64,000 nt of DNA from assembly GCA_023400405.1 (NCBI GenBank), contig JAEXFD010000007.1:1-64000 (forward strand), read 5' to 3'. The first letter of the stretch is position 1; the number at the start of each line of letters is the position of its first letter. Below are positions 26,783 through 35,234 of the stretch, piece by piece. The DNA is from Pseudomonadota bacterium. Lineage in GTDB: Bacteria > Pseudomonadota > Alphaproteobacteria > Sphingomonadales > Sphingomonadaceae. The notes under the pieces were generated by a model that saw only the letters and a program-made list of their open reading frames with translations, did no database searches and was not told where the DNA came from. A program made the position numbers and the translations under genes.

Positions 26783-28249
26783 TCAGTCGCAGAGCGGCGC
26801 GATTAGCCAGCAGGGCGGGCCGAGAGTCCAGCGGCCCGTCAACCGCGCGTATGGGTGCCGCGGAAAGGGGCCGGCGAGCGCGGCGCGCTGGCCGGGACTG
26901 CCTCGGGGCCAATCGGCGAGGTTGAGCGGCGGATTGCCGATCCAGCGCGCATCGCCCTCGAACGGCCGCTTGAGCGCGACTGCAAGCACGCCGCGCCCGC
27001 CATCGGGAATCTGGTGATAATCGAAGAAGTTGCGCTGGATGCCGCGGGCATCGGCGATGGCCGATCGCGCCATGTAGATTTCGGCCCAGGGTTGCGGCGC
27101 GGCGGCGAAGCGCAACGCGCGCGCAGGGCTGTGTTCGCCGGCGGGCACTGGCTGGAGATGGAAGAGCGTCGCTGCGAACAACAGCGCAGCGATGGCGAGA
27201 CCCGTGCGGCGATGCCCCGGCGCATCCTGCCAGAGACGCACGATGCCTAGCCCCGCCATCGGCAACAGCCATTTGAAATAATGGATGTTGTTGAAGCGCC
27301 ACATTCCGGTCGGCAGCAGGTCGACATAGGCGATCAGGACAAGCGTGTAGCTCGTCGCGACGAGCGCCATGCATACCCATAGCATCCGCGCGGGTCCGCG
27401 CAGCGTGAAGCCGCCGAGCGCGAAGCCGAGCGCCGCGAAGAACAGCCACGGCATCGCTTCGAGCAAGGATTTGCCGCCCGGAAACCACCCGCGCGCATCG
27501 ACCAGCAGCACCTGGGCCTTAAAGGCGAGATCGCCGAAGTTCAGGCCATATGCGCGCGACAGCAGCACATAATCCGACCAGCGCGCGCCGTAGATGGCGA
27601 GGTGCAGCCCGAGATAGAGCAGCAGGATGGCGAGGCCCGCGCCGAGCCCGATCCCACGTTCGCGCCAATCCGCGCGCCAGAGGATGAACGGCGCCAGCGC
27701 GGCGGTGACGATCAGGTCGGCCGGTCGGGTCAGCGGGATCAGCGCCAGCAGTGCGCCGAGCAGCGCCGCACGGCCTGGCCCAAGCCGTTCGCGAAAGATC
27801 AGCGCGCCTGTGAGGGCCAAAGCGGGCCAGACCAGCGCCGCCGACAGCGTCGTCGTCCAGGGTTCGAGCCAGCGCGGCGCCACCGCCGGATCGAGCAGCG
27901 TCGTGGCGAGGAACAGCACCAGCGCCCCCGCCCCGCCGATACCGAACCGGCCGGCAACGCTGCGAAAGCCGGCAAAGGCGAGTCCGAAACAGGCAAGGTT
28001 CGCCGGCACGAACGGCGCCGCGAGCAGCCAGGCGAAGGGCGCCGCAAGCAGCGGATAGACCAGCGGATACCAGTGCCGCCCGGGGCTCAGGTCGAGCGCG
28101 CCGAACGCGCGGGCCGATTCCAGATAGGCCTTCTGATCCGCCCAGCCGCGCCACCACGGCCCGCTGCCCGCGAACAGCTTCACATTGAGCAAGGCCAGGG
28201 TGAACACCAGCCCGACGACGAACACCCAGCGCACCGGATGCGCATCCAT
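26783..28249 (-). CDS. Polytopic membrane protein, unknown function (glycosyltransferase-like topology)
   Basis: About 488 residues with roughly ten hydrophobic spans in the first 400 residues (WVFVVGLVFTLALLNVKLF, LLIPLTRPADLIV and others) and a soluble C-terminal part rich in Pro and Arg. The layout and the aromatic loops resemble GT-C-type or DUF2029-like membrane glycosyltransferases, but I see no diagnostic catalytic motif. The ATG at 28249 is used. A TTG at 28291 would add 14 residues, and neither has a good Shine-Dalgarno. Confidence 0.6.
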   Translation of the reverse strand: MDAHPVRWVFVVGLVFTLALLNVKLFAGSGPWWRGWADQKAYLESARAFGALDLSPGRHWYPLVYPLLAAPFAWLLAAPFVPANLACFGLAFAGFRSVAGRFGIGGAGALVLFLATTLLDPAVAPRWLEPWTTTLSAALVWPALALTGALIFRERLGPGRAALLGALLALIPLTRPADLIVTAALAPFILWRADWRERGIGLGAGLAILLLYLGLHLAIYGARWSDYVLLSRAYGLNFGDLAFKAQVLLVDARGWFPGGKSLLEAMPWLFFAALGFALGGFTLRGPARMLWVCMALVATSYTLVLIAYVDLLPTGMWRFNNIHYFKWLLPMAGLGIVRLWQDAPGHRRTGLAIAALLFAATLFHLQPVPAGEHSPARALRFAAAPQPWAEIYMARSAIADARGIQRNFFDYHQIPDGGRGVLAVALKRPFEGDARWIGNPPLNLADWPRGSPGQRAALAGPFPRHPYARLTGRWTLGPPCWLIAPLCD

Positions 28250-28371
28250 CCCACGCCAGGCTCTGCCGAAAAGGACATTGAAATCAGGCAAGCGGCGGAA
28301 ATCCCCTGGGGCCTGTCGCGTTAACCCGGTCCGGCTGGACGGTCCAGCCTAGCGGGATTAGGGGTGATTTC

Positions 28372-28446
28372 ATGACCGAAACGCTCGTGCTCCTGCTTCG
28401 TGTGGCCGTGGCCCCGAAACGCCGATGGTTGGCCGGGGCGCGTTGA
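28372..28446 (+). CDS. Possible 24-residue leader peptide coupled to nadE
   Basis: An ATG at 28372 has a good Shine-Dalgarno (AGGGGTGA, 28360-28367, spacing 4). It opens a 24-codon frame whose TGA overlaps the ATG of nadE (TGATG at 28444-28448). The peptide is hydrophobic then basic (TETLVLLLRVAVAPKRRW). nadE itself has only a weak ribosome binding site, so its translation may depend on this small frame. It is too short for a homology argument. Confidence 0.45.
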   Translation: MTETLVLLLRVAVAPKRRWLAGAR

Positions 28447-30497
28447 TGGCCGAGCGTCACCCCTTCCTCGCGCTCCACCGCCAGGGGATGATCCGCGTCG
28501 GCGTCTGCACGCCGGTCACCGTCGTCGCCGATCCCGCCGCCAATGCCGAGGCGACGATCGCGCTCGCGCGGCAGGGCGACGAACAGGGTGCCGACCTGCT
28601 GGTCTTTCCCGAACTCAACGTCACCAGCTATGCGATCGACGACCTTCATCTGCAGGACACGATCTGCGACGCGACGGAGGCGGGAATCGCCGCGATCGTC
28701 GAGGCGAGCGCCGAACTGAAGCCGGTGCTGCTCGTCGGGGCCGCGGTGCGCCGGTCGGGGCGGCTCTACAATTGCGCCGTCGTGATCGCGCGCGGCCGCA
28801 TCCTCGGTGTCGTGCCGAAGAGCTACCTGCCCAACTACCGTGAATATTATGAGAAGCGCTGGTTCGCGCTCGGCGCGGGGCTCGCGGGGCTCGAGGTGAC
28901 GCTGGCGGGCCAGACCGTGCCCTTCGGCACCGACCTGATCTTCGCCGCCAGCGACCTGCCCGACTTCGTCTTCCATGCCGAAATCTGCGAGGATTATTGG
29001 GCCCCCCTGCCCCCCTCCACCTATGGCGCGATGGCCGGCGCGCTGGTGCTGTGCAACCTCTCCGCCTCGAACATCGTCGTCGGCAAGGCGCGCGAGCGGG
29101 CGATGCTCTGCGCCTCGCAATCGGCGCGCGCGGTCGCGGCCTATGTCTATTCGGCCTCGGGCCCCGGCGAGAGCACGACCGATCTCGCCTGGGACGGCCA
29201 GGGCATGATCCACGAGCTCGGCGAACTGATCGCAACCACCCAGCGATTCGAGCTGACCACTGAAGTCGTGTGCGCGGACATCGATCTCGAACGCATCCGG
29301 CTCGAACGGATGCGGATGGGTACGTTCAACGATTGCGCCGCCGCCGAGGGCGATCCCGAGACTCGCTTCCGCCGCATTGCCTTCGAGCATCGGCCGGATT
29401 TCGCCGACAAGGGGCTGATGCGAACGCTCCGCCGCTTCCCCTTCGTGCCCAATACGCCCGCCAAGCTCGAAGAGGATTGCTACGAAGCCTTCAACATCCA
29501 GGTCGAGGGGCTGCGCAAGCGCCTCTCGGCGACCGGATCCAAGCATGTCGTGATCGGTGTCTCGGGCGGCCTCGATTCGACTCACGCGCTGATCGTCGCT
29601 GCGCGAACGATGGACAGGATGGGCCGGCCGCGCTCGGACATCCTCGGCTTCACCATGCCCGGCTTCGCGACCGGCGACGCGACCAAGGCCAATGCCTGGA
29701 AGCTGATGGATGCGCTCGGAGTCACCGGTGCGGAGATCGATATCCGCCCGGCGGCGCGGACGATGCTCGAAGGGCTCGGCCATCCCTTTGCCCAGGGCGA
29801 GCCGGTCTATGACGTGACGTTCGAGAACGTCCAGGCGGGGCTGCGCACCGACTACCTCTTCCGCCTCGCCAATCAGCGCCAGGGCATCGTGCTCGGAACC
29901 GGCGACCTGAGCGAGCTGGCGCTCGGCTGGTGCACCTATGGCGTCGGCGACCAGATGAGCCATTATACGGTGAATTCGGGCGTGCCGAAGACGCTGATCC
30001 AGTATCTGATCCGCTGGACGATCCAGACCGGCCAGTTCACCGGCGAGGCCGCGCGCACGATCGAGGCGATCCTCGCTACCGAAATCTCCCCCGAACTCGT
30101 GCCCGCCGATGCCGAAGGCAGGATGCAGAGCACGCAGGACCGCATCGGCCCCTATGAGCTGCACGATTTCTTCCTCCATTATGTGATCCGCCATGGCCTC
30201 AGGCCCTCGAAGATCGCCTTCCTCGCCTGGCATGCCTGGAAGGATGCCGAGGCCGGCATCTGGCCGATCGACTTCCCCGAACATGGCCGCAACCAGTACG
30301 ACCTGGCGACGATCGCCAAATGGCTGCGCGAGTTCCTCTTCCGCTTCTTCCAGACCAGCCAGTTCAAGCGATCCGCCCTGCCCAACGGCCCCAAGGTGCT
30401 GGCCGGCGGCGCCGTCTCCCCCCGCGGCGACTGGCGGGCGCCCTCGGACAGCGTGGCGACGGTGTGGCTCGAGGAATTGGAGCGCGGGTTGCCTTGA
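28446..30497 (+). CDS. nadE: Glutamine-dependent NAD+ synthetase
   Basis: The 683-residue two-domain enzyme makes NAD+ from deamido-NAD+, ATP and glutamine. The N-terminal nitrilase-like glutaminase has the Glu in LVFPELNVTSY (E56), Lys in KSYLPNYREYYE, and nucleophilic Cys in FHAEICEDYW. The C-terminal synthetase has the P-loop GVSGGLDSTHAL and GTGDLSELALGWCTYG. The start at 28446 (MAERHPFLAL) is supported by the overlap with a short upstream frame. A palindromic repeat follows the stop. Confidence 0.95.
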   Translation: MAERHPFLALHRQGMIRVGVCTPVTVVADPAANAEATIALARQGDEQGADLLVFPELNVTSYAIDDLHLQDTICDATEAGIAAIVEASAELKPVLLVGAAVRRSGRLYNCAVVIARGRILGVVPKSYLPNYREYYEKRWFALGAGLAGLEVTLAGQTVPFGTDLIFAASDLPDFVFHAEICEDYWAPLPPSTYGAMAGALVLCNLSASNIVVGKARERAMLCASQSARAVAAYVYSASGPGESTTDLAWDGQGMIHELGELIATTQRFELTTEVVCADIDLERIRLERMRMGTFNDCAAAEGDPETRFRRIAFEHRPDFADKGLMRTLRRFPFVPNTPAKLEEDCYEAFNIQVEGLRKRLSATGSKHVVIGVSGGLDSTHALIVAARTMDRMGRPRSDILGFTMPGFATGDATKANAWKLMDALGVTGAEIDIRPAARTMLEGLGHPFAQGEPVYDVTFENVQAGLRTDYLFRLANQRQGIVLGTGDLSELALGWCTYGVGDQMSHYTVNSGVPKTLIQYLIRWTIQTGQFTGEAARTIEAILATEISPELVPADAEGRMQSTQDRIGPYELHDFFLHYVIRHGLRPSKIAFLAWHAWKDAEAGIWPIDFPEHGRNQYDLATIAKWLREFLFRFFQTSQFKRSALPNGPKVLAGGAVSPRGDWRAPSDSVATVWLEELERGLP

Positions 30498-30519
30498 GCG
30501 CCTCGCGAGATCCTTCCCG

Positions 30520-30607
30520 CCGTTCGCCCTGAGCTTGTCGAAGGGCCTTCTTTGGTTCAACGCAGGGGAGGAACCGGACCGCCCTTCGACAAGCTCAGGG
30601 CGAACGG
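30520..30607. repeat. Palindromic intergenic repeat with 27-base perfect arms
   Basis: Arms 30520-30546 and 30581-30607 are exact inverted copies of a unit containing GCCCTGAGCTTGTCGAAGGG, with a 34-base loop. The CTGAGCTTGTCGAAGGG core is a sequence I know as a widespread extragenic palindrome in sphingomonads and other Proteobacteria. It lies between convergent nadE and mobA. The right arm supplies the last codons and TGA of mobA. Confidence 0.85.
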
Positions 30608-31122
30608 GGTAAGGTATCCGGCGCTAGGAAGCGCGCCAATTCCTCCACCGTATTGAAGTTTGGGATCGGTCCAACCGCAATTGCCGGTATGCCCGCCTCG
30701 CAGGCCCAGCCCCGGACCGAGCGATCCTTCGCGACGGCGAGCCAGGCATCCAGATCGCTCGCCAATCGCGCCGGCCATAGCCCGACCACCGGCATTTCCG
30801 CGGCATAGCCGGCTTGACCGAACGGCAGCGCCGGGAGCCACGGCACGTCGCACGGTGCGGTCAGCACCGCGTCATAGCCCGGCTGAGTCGCCGCATGCAG
30901 CGCCGCATTGATCCCGCCGAGCGGGCCGAGATCGGGCGCCGGCCGATCCGGCACCCAGTCGGCACCCCATTCGCGGCCGCAGACGATCACCGCCTCGCTC
31001 CGCGCGGCCAGCGCCGCGACGGCGTGCTCGATCAGCGGCCGGCCGTCGAGCAGCGCCAGCGCCTTGTCCGATCCGAAGCGGGTCGACCGGCCGCCAGCCA
31101 GCACGGCGCCGAGGATCCTCAT
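30595..31122 (-). CDS. mobA: Molybdenum cofactor guanylyltransferase
   Basis: The 175-residue nucleotidyltransferase adds GMP to molybdopterin to make the MGD cofactor. The N-terminal loop ILGAVLAGGRSTRFGSDKA is the NTP-binding signature of the MobA family, with LGPLGGINAAL and TAPCDVPWLP following. It is coupled to fdhD by an ATGA overlap. The final residues (LPRSP) and stop codon come from the palindromic repeat, so the natural C-terminus may have been altered by insertion. Confidence 0.9.
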   Translation of the reverse strand: MRILGAVLAGGRSTRFGSDKALALLDGRPLIEHAVAALAARSEAVIVCGREWGADWVPDRPAPDLGPLGGINAALHAATQPGYDAVLTAPCDVPWLPALPFGQAGYAAEMPVVGLWPARLASDLDAWLAVAKDRSVRGWACEAGIPAIAVGPIPNFNTVEELARFLAPDTLPRSP

Positions 31123-31862
31123 GCCCAGAGCAGTGCGTCGGCGCGGGCCAGCACGACAAGTTGCACACCCGTGCTCTTCGCCTGTTCGGCGGCGAGAGCA
31201 GTCGGCGCCGAGATCGTCGCGAGCAGCGGACAATCGGCGAGCGCCGCCTTTTCGACCAGTTCGTAGGAGCAGCGCGACGAGAGCAATGCGAAGCCGCCGT
31301 CCCAGCCCATCCCTGCCCGCGCCATCGCGCCGAGCAGCTTGTCGAAGGCATTGTGCCGGCCGACATCCTCGCGCGCCAGGCGGATCGATCCGTCGGCGCC
31401 GCACATCGCGGCGACGTGGACGGCGCCGGTGCGCGCGTTGAGCGGTTGGTGATCACGCAGTTCCGCCAGCGCGCGGAAGATCGCGTCGGGCCCTGCCTGG
31501 CTCGCCTCGCCTACTACCGGCAGCGGGCGCAGTGCCGCTTCGAGATTGTCGATCCCGCACAGCCCGCACGACGAATCGCTGGTCCGGTGCCGTACCCGCT
31601 CGAACACCGGCGCGGCGTCGCGCAGCGTCACGCGCAGGATCACCCCCTGTTCGCCGCGATGCGCCTCCACGGCGTCTGGCCGGCCGAGCCGCTCGGCCTG
31701 GAGGAAACCCCAGGCGAAGTCTTCCAGGTCCGCCGGCGTCGCCATCATCACGGCATAGCCGATGCCGTTGAGCTCGATCGCCACCGGCACTTCCTCGGCC
31801 AGTTCGCGCTGCACGACGCGACGGGCGCCGCCGGGTTCGATGCGATCGAATGCGATTTCCAT
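31119..31862 (-). CDS. fdhD: Formate dehydrogenase accessory sulfurtransferase FdhD
   Basis: The 247-residue protein passes sulfur to the molybdenum cofactor of formate dehydrogenases. The catalytic CxxC pair is at Cys99 and Cys102 (SSCGLCG), and ARTGAVHVAAMC and EDVGRHNAFDKLLG are typical. It overlaps mobA. It is divergent, 62 bases apart, from the gene for an FdhF/YdeP-type molybdoenzyme, its likely client. Confidence 0.93.
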   Translation of the reverse strand: MEIAFDRIEPGGARRVVQRELAEEVPVAIELNGIGYAVMMATPADLEDFAWGFLQAERLGRPDAVEAHRGEQGVILRVTLRDAAPVFERVRHRTSDSSCGLCGIDNLEAALRPLPVVGEASQAGPDAIFRALAELRDHQPLNARTGAVHVAAMCGADGSIRLAREDVGRHNAFDKLLGAMARAGMGWDGGFALLSSRCSYELVEKAALADCPLLATISAPTALAAEQAKSTGVQLVVLARADALLWA

Positions 31863-31924
31863 GCGTTCGAGGATAGGCAGGCGCGGCGCTTGCGGATAGC
31901 CTGGGGGCGAGAAGGAGCGGGATC

Positions 31925-34189
31925 ATGGCGCGGCGCAAGGACGGGACGATCCATTATGCGAGCCCGAGCGGCGGCTATGGCTCGGTGCGAGGCATGGCGC
32001 GGGTGCTCGGCGCTGAGCGCAACGATCCCAGCGTGCTCGCCACGCTCGCCCGGCAGAACAAGCCCGGCGGCTTCATGTGCGTCTCCTGCGCCTGGACCAA
32101 ACCGGCCAAGCCGCACGTCTTCGAATTCTGCGAGAACGGCGCCAAGGCGACCTTCTGGGAAGCGACCACACGCCGCTGCGGGCCCGATTTCTTCGCGCAG
32201 CACACGCTCACCGAACTGCGCGGCTGGAGCGACTACGACCTCGAACAGACCGGCCGACTGACCGAGCCGCTGCGATACGACCCCGCGACCGACAAATATG
32301 CCCCCTGCGCCTGGGAGGAAGCCTTCGCGGCAATCGGTGCCGGGCTGCGCGCCATGGATCCCAAATCGGCGGTCTTCTATACCTCGGGCCGCGCCAGCCT
32401 CGAGACCAGCTATGCCTGGGCGCTGTTCGCGCGCCTCTATGGCCACAACAACCTGCCCGACAGCTCGAACATGTGCCACGAGACGACTTCGGTCGCGCTC
32501 AAGCAGACGATCGGGGCGCCGGTGGGCACCTGCGTGCTCGACGATTTCGATCAGTGCGACGCGATCTTCTTCTTCGGCCAGAACACGGGGACGAACAGCC
32601 CGCGCTTCCTCCATACGCTCGCCGAGGCGCGCAAGCGCGGCTGCCGGATCGTCACCTTCAATCCGATCCGCGAGAAAGGGCTGATCCGCTTCCGCAATCC
32701 CCAGAGCATCGACATGGTGACCGGGCATTCGGACGAGATCTCGTCCGACTATTACCAGGTCAAGGCGGGCGGCGACATCGCGGCGATCCTCGGCATGTGC
32801 AAGCACCTGTTCGCCGAGGAAGGGCGGCGCGGCGGCGGGGTGATCGATCGTGCCTTCATCGCCGAGCACAGCACGGGCTTCAACGCGTTCCAGGCGCATG
32901 TCGATGCCACGTCCTGGGACGAAATCGAGCATGAATCGGCCCTGAGCCGCGCCGATCTCGAGCACGCAGCCGAAATCTATATCGGCGCCGAGCGGACGAT
33001 CGGTATCTGGGGCATGGGCCTCACCCAGCACGTCGGCGGCTTCGACAACGTCACCGGCGTGGTCAACCTGATGCTGCTGCGCGGCAATATCGGCCGGCCC
33101 GGCACCGGCGTCTCGCCCGTGCGCGGCCATTCGAACGTGCAGGGCCAGCGCACCGTCGGCATTTCCGAAAAGCCCGAGCTGGTGCCGCTCGACCGGCTCG
33201 CGGAACTCTATGGCTTCGATCCGCCGCGCGACCATGGCATGACCACGGTCGATGCGTGCGAAGGTATCCTTGCCGGCAAAGTCCGTGCGTTCGTCGGGCT
33301 GGGCGGCAATTTCCTGCGCGCGATCCCCGATCACCGGCGGATGGAGCCCGCATGGCAGGGCATGGACCTGACCGTGCAGATCGCCACCCGGCTCAATCGC
33401 GGCCATCTGTTCTGCGGCCGCGCCGCCTATCTCCTGCCCTGTCTCGGCCGATCGGAGCGCGACCAGCAGGCCAGCGGCCCGCAGACGGTGACGATGGAGG
33501 ACAGCCTCAGCTGTATCCACGGCTCGTTCAGCGAGCGAACCCCGGCAAGCCCGCACCTGAAGTCCGAGCTCGCGATCGTCGCGGAGATCGCCAAGGCGAC
33601 GCTGCCGCCCAATCCCAAGGTGCCGTGGGACGATTGGGTGGGCGACTATGCCAAGGTGCGCGACGCGATCGAGGCGACCTATCCGGACAAGTTCAAGGAC
33701 TTCAACAGCCGCGTCTTCACGCCCGGCGGCTTCTACAAGGGTAATGCCGCGCGCGAGCGGCGCTGGGAGACGAAGAGCGGCAAGGCCGAATTCACCGTGC
33801 CCGGCATGGCCAATGCCACCGGCTTCGCCGAGGCCGAGGGCCGCTACCGGCTGATCACGCTGCGCTCGAACGACCAGTTCAACACCACCGTCTATGGCTA
33901 TTCGGACCGGCTGCGCGGGATCGAGGGCACGCGCGACGTGGTGCTGATCAACCCGCAGGACATGGCCCGTGCCGGGCTGCTCGAGGGACAGAAGGTCGCG
34001 CTGGTCGGCGATGCCGGCGACGGGGTCGAGCGCGTGGTCGAGGGGCTGGCGGTCACGCCCTTCTCGCTCCCCGACGGCTGCATCGCCGGCTATTATCCCG
34101 AGCTCAACCCGCTGATCGCGCTCGAGCATCACGATCACGCCTCGAAGACCCCAGCGGCCAAATCGGTGCCGGTGCGAATCCGGCCTTGA
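31925..34189 (+). CDS. FdhF/YdeP-family molybdopterin oxidoreductase
   Basis: The 754-residue protein is a bis-MGD enzyme of the formate-dehydrogenase-alpha/YdeP group. An N-terminal cysteine set (C52, C55, C69; MCVSCAW and EFCENGAKA) may hold an iron-sulfur cluster. The likely Mo ligand is Cys184 followed by His (SNMCHETTS). The MGD-binding region includes FGQNTGTNSPR, and the C-terminal molybdopterin dinucleotide domain starts near LRSNDQFNTTVYGY. There is no signal peptide. The substrate of YdeP-like enzymes is unsettled. fdhD next door supports a sulfurated Mo centre. Confidence 0.87.
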   Translation: MARRKDGTIHYASPSGGYGSVRGMARVLGAERNDPSVLATLARQNKPGGFMCVSCAWTKPAKPHVFEFCENGAKATFWEATTRRCGPDFFAQHTLTELRGWSDYDLEQTGRLTEPLRYDPATDKYAPCAWEEAFAAIGAGLRAMDPKSAVFYTSGRASLETSYAWALFARLYGHNNLPDSSNMCHETTSVALKQTIGAPVGTCVLDDFDQCDAIFFFGQNTGTNSPRFLHTLAEARKRGCRIVTFNPIREKGLIRFRNPQSIDMVTGHSDEISSDYYQVKAGGDIAAILGMCKHLFAEEGRRGGGVIDRAFIAEHSTGFNAFQAHVDATSWDEIEHESALSRADLEHAAEIYIGAERTIGIWGMGLTQHVGGFDNVTGVVNLMLLRGNIGRPGTGVSPVRGHSNVQGQRTVGISEKPELVPLDRLAELYGFDPPRDHGMTTVDACEGILAGKVRAFVGLGGNFLRAIPDHRRMEPAWQGMDLTVQIATRLNRGHLFCGRAAYLLPCLGRSERDQQASGPQTVTMEDSLSCIHGSFSERTPASPHLKSELAIVAEIAKATLPPNPKVPWDDWVGDYAKVRDAIEATYPDKFKDFNSRVFTPGGFYKGNAARERRWETKSGKAEFTVPGMANATGFAEAEGRYRLITLRSNDQFNTTVYGYSDRLRGIEGTRDVVLINPQDMARAGLLEGQKVALVGDAGDGVERVVEGLAVTPFSLPDGCIAGYYPELNPLIALEHHDHASKTPAAKSVPVRIRP

Positions 34190-34199
34190 GGCGCGCGGG

Positions 34200-35222
34200 T
34201 TAGCTCAACCGAATCCGCCGACCGGCGTGGGCACTTTCCCGTGCGGCTTCGATGATCCGCAGCCCGAGCACCGCGTCCTCCGCCGCCACCGGCGCGGGGA
34301 CTCCCTCGGCGATCACCCGGACGATCCCGGCATAATAGCCGCGATAGTCGCCGGTCTTGGTCGGGACCGTCTCGTACCGGCCGTCGGCGAAGGTCAGCGT
34401 GCCATGGAACGCGGGCTCCTCGTCGCCCAGCCCCGGATCGCCGGGCCGGCCGCCGGCCTTGATCCGCGGCTCCTGGGGATCGAGGCCATGCTTGACGAAG
34501 CTTGCCTTCATCCCATGCAGCGCGAAGCGAGGCCGCGCGGCGATCACCAGCCGGCCGGCCGAGAGGATCACGCGCCGCGCACCATAGAACAGCGTCAGCT
34601 CGAAATAATCGTCGGCCCGCGCGCCCGGGCGCTGGACCGCGATATCGGCGCTCAACGCCTCGGGCATGCCGAACAGCTGCAGCGCCTGGTCGATCAGATG
34701 CGGACCGAGATCGGCGAGCACCCCACCGCTCGCGGGGTCTTCCTTCCAGGCCTGCGCGACTTCGGGGCGAAAACGGTCCCAGCGCAGTTCGGCGAGCATC
34801 ACCTCGCCCAGCACATCCTCGTCGAGCAACCGCCGCGCGGTCAGAAAATCGCCGTCCCAGCGCCGGTTGTGGAATGCGCTGAGCATCCGCCCCTTGTCCC
34901 GCGCGAGCGTTACCAGCGCCTCGGCATCCGCCAGCGAGGTCGCCAGCGGCTTGTCAACGACGACATGCTTGCCCGCCTCCAGCGCCGCGCGGGCCAGCGC
35001 GACATGCGTGTCGTTCGGGGTCGAGACCACCACCAGGTCGATCGACGGATCGGCGATCAGGGCCTCGGGCGTCGTCACGTCGGCGCCGGGATGCGCCGCA
35101 CGCACCGCATCCGCCTGCGAGGTCGCCACTGCCGCCAGTTCGAGCCCCGGCACCGCCTCGATCAGCGGCGCGTGGAACACCCTGCCGCCCAGCCCATAGC
35201 CGATCAGCCCTGCTCGAATCAT
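34200..35222 (-). CDS. Gfo/Idh/MocA-family NAD(P)-dependent oxidoreductase
   Basis: The 340-residue protein has a Rossmann start (RAGLIGYGLGGRVFHAPLI) and the family lysine motif HVVVDKPLATSLADAE (EKP-like). The C-terminal alpha/beta domain contains DLGPHLIDQALQLFG. Such enzymes oxidise sugars, inositols or their derivatives. It lies directly after the GH97 gene on the same strand, so it may process a released sugar. Confidence 0.87.
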   Translation of the reverse strand: MIRAGLIGYGLGGRVFHAPLIEAVPGLELAAVATSQADAVRAAHPGADVTTPEALIADPSIDLVVVSTPNDTHVALARAALEAGKHVVVDKPLATSLADAEALVTLARDKGRMLSAFHNRRWDGDFLTARRLLDEDVLGEVMLAELRWDRFRPEVAQAWKEDPASGGVLADLGPHLIDQALQLFGMPEALSADIAVQRPGARADDYFELTLFYGARRVILSAGRLVIAARPRFALHGMKASFVKHGLDPQEPRIKAGGRPGDPGLGDEEPAFHGTLTFADGRYETVPTKTGDYRGYYAGIVRVIAEGVPAPVAAEDAVLGLRIIEAARESAHAGRRIRLS

Positions 35223-35234
35223 CGCCGCACGCTC

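Noticed and set aside
28284..30560. A 758-codon open frame antisense to nadE, and similar long antisense frames at 34227-37235, 13246-15117 and 1851-3152
   Set aside because: They lie opposite well-recognised genes, have Arg/Ala/Gly-rich low-complexity products, and are expected from strong GC3 codon bias. They do not resemble any family.
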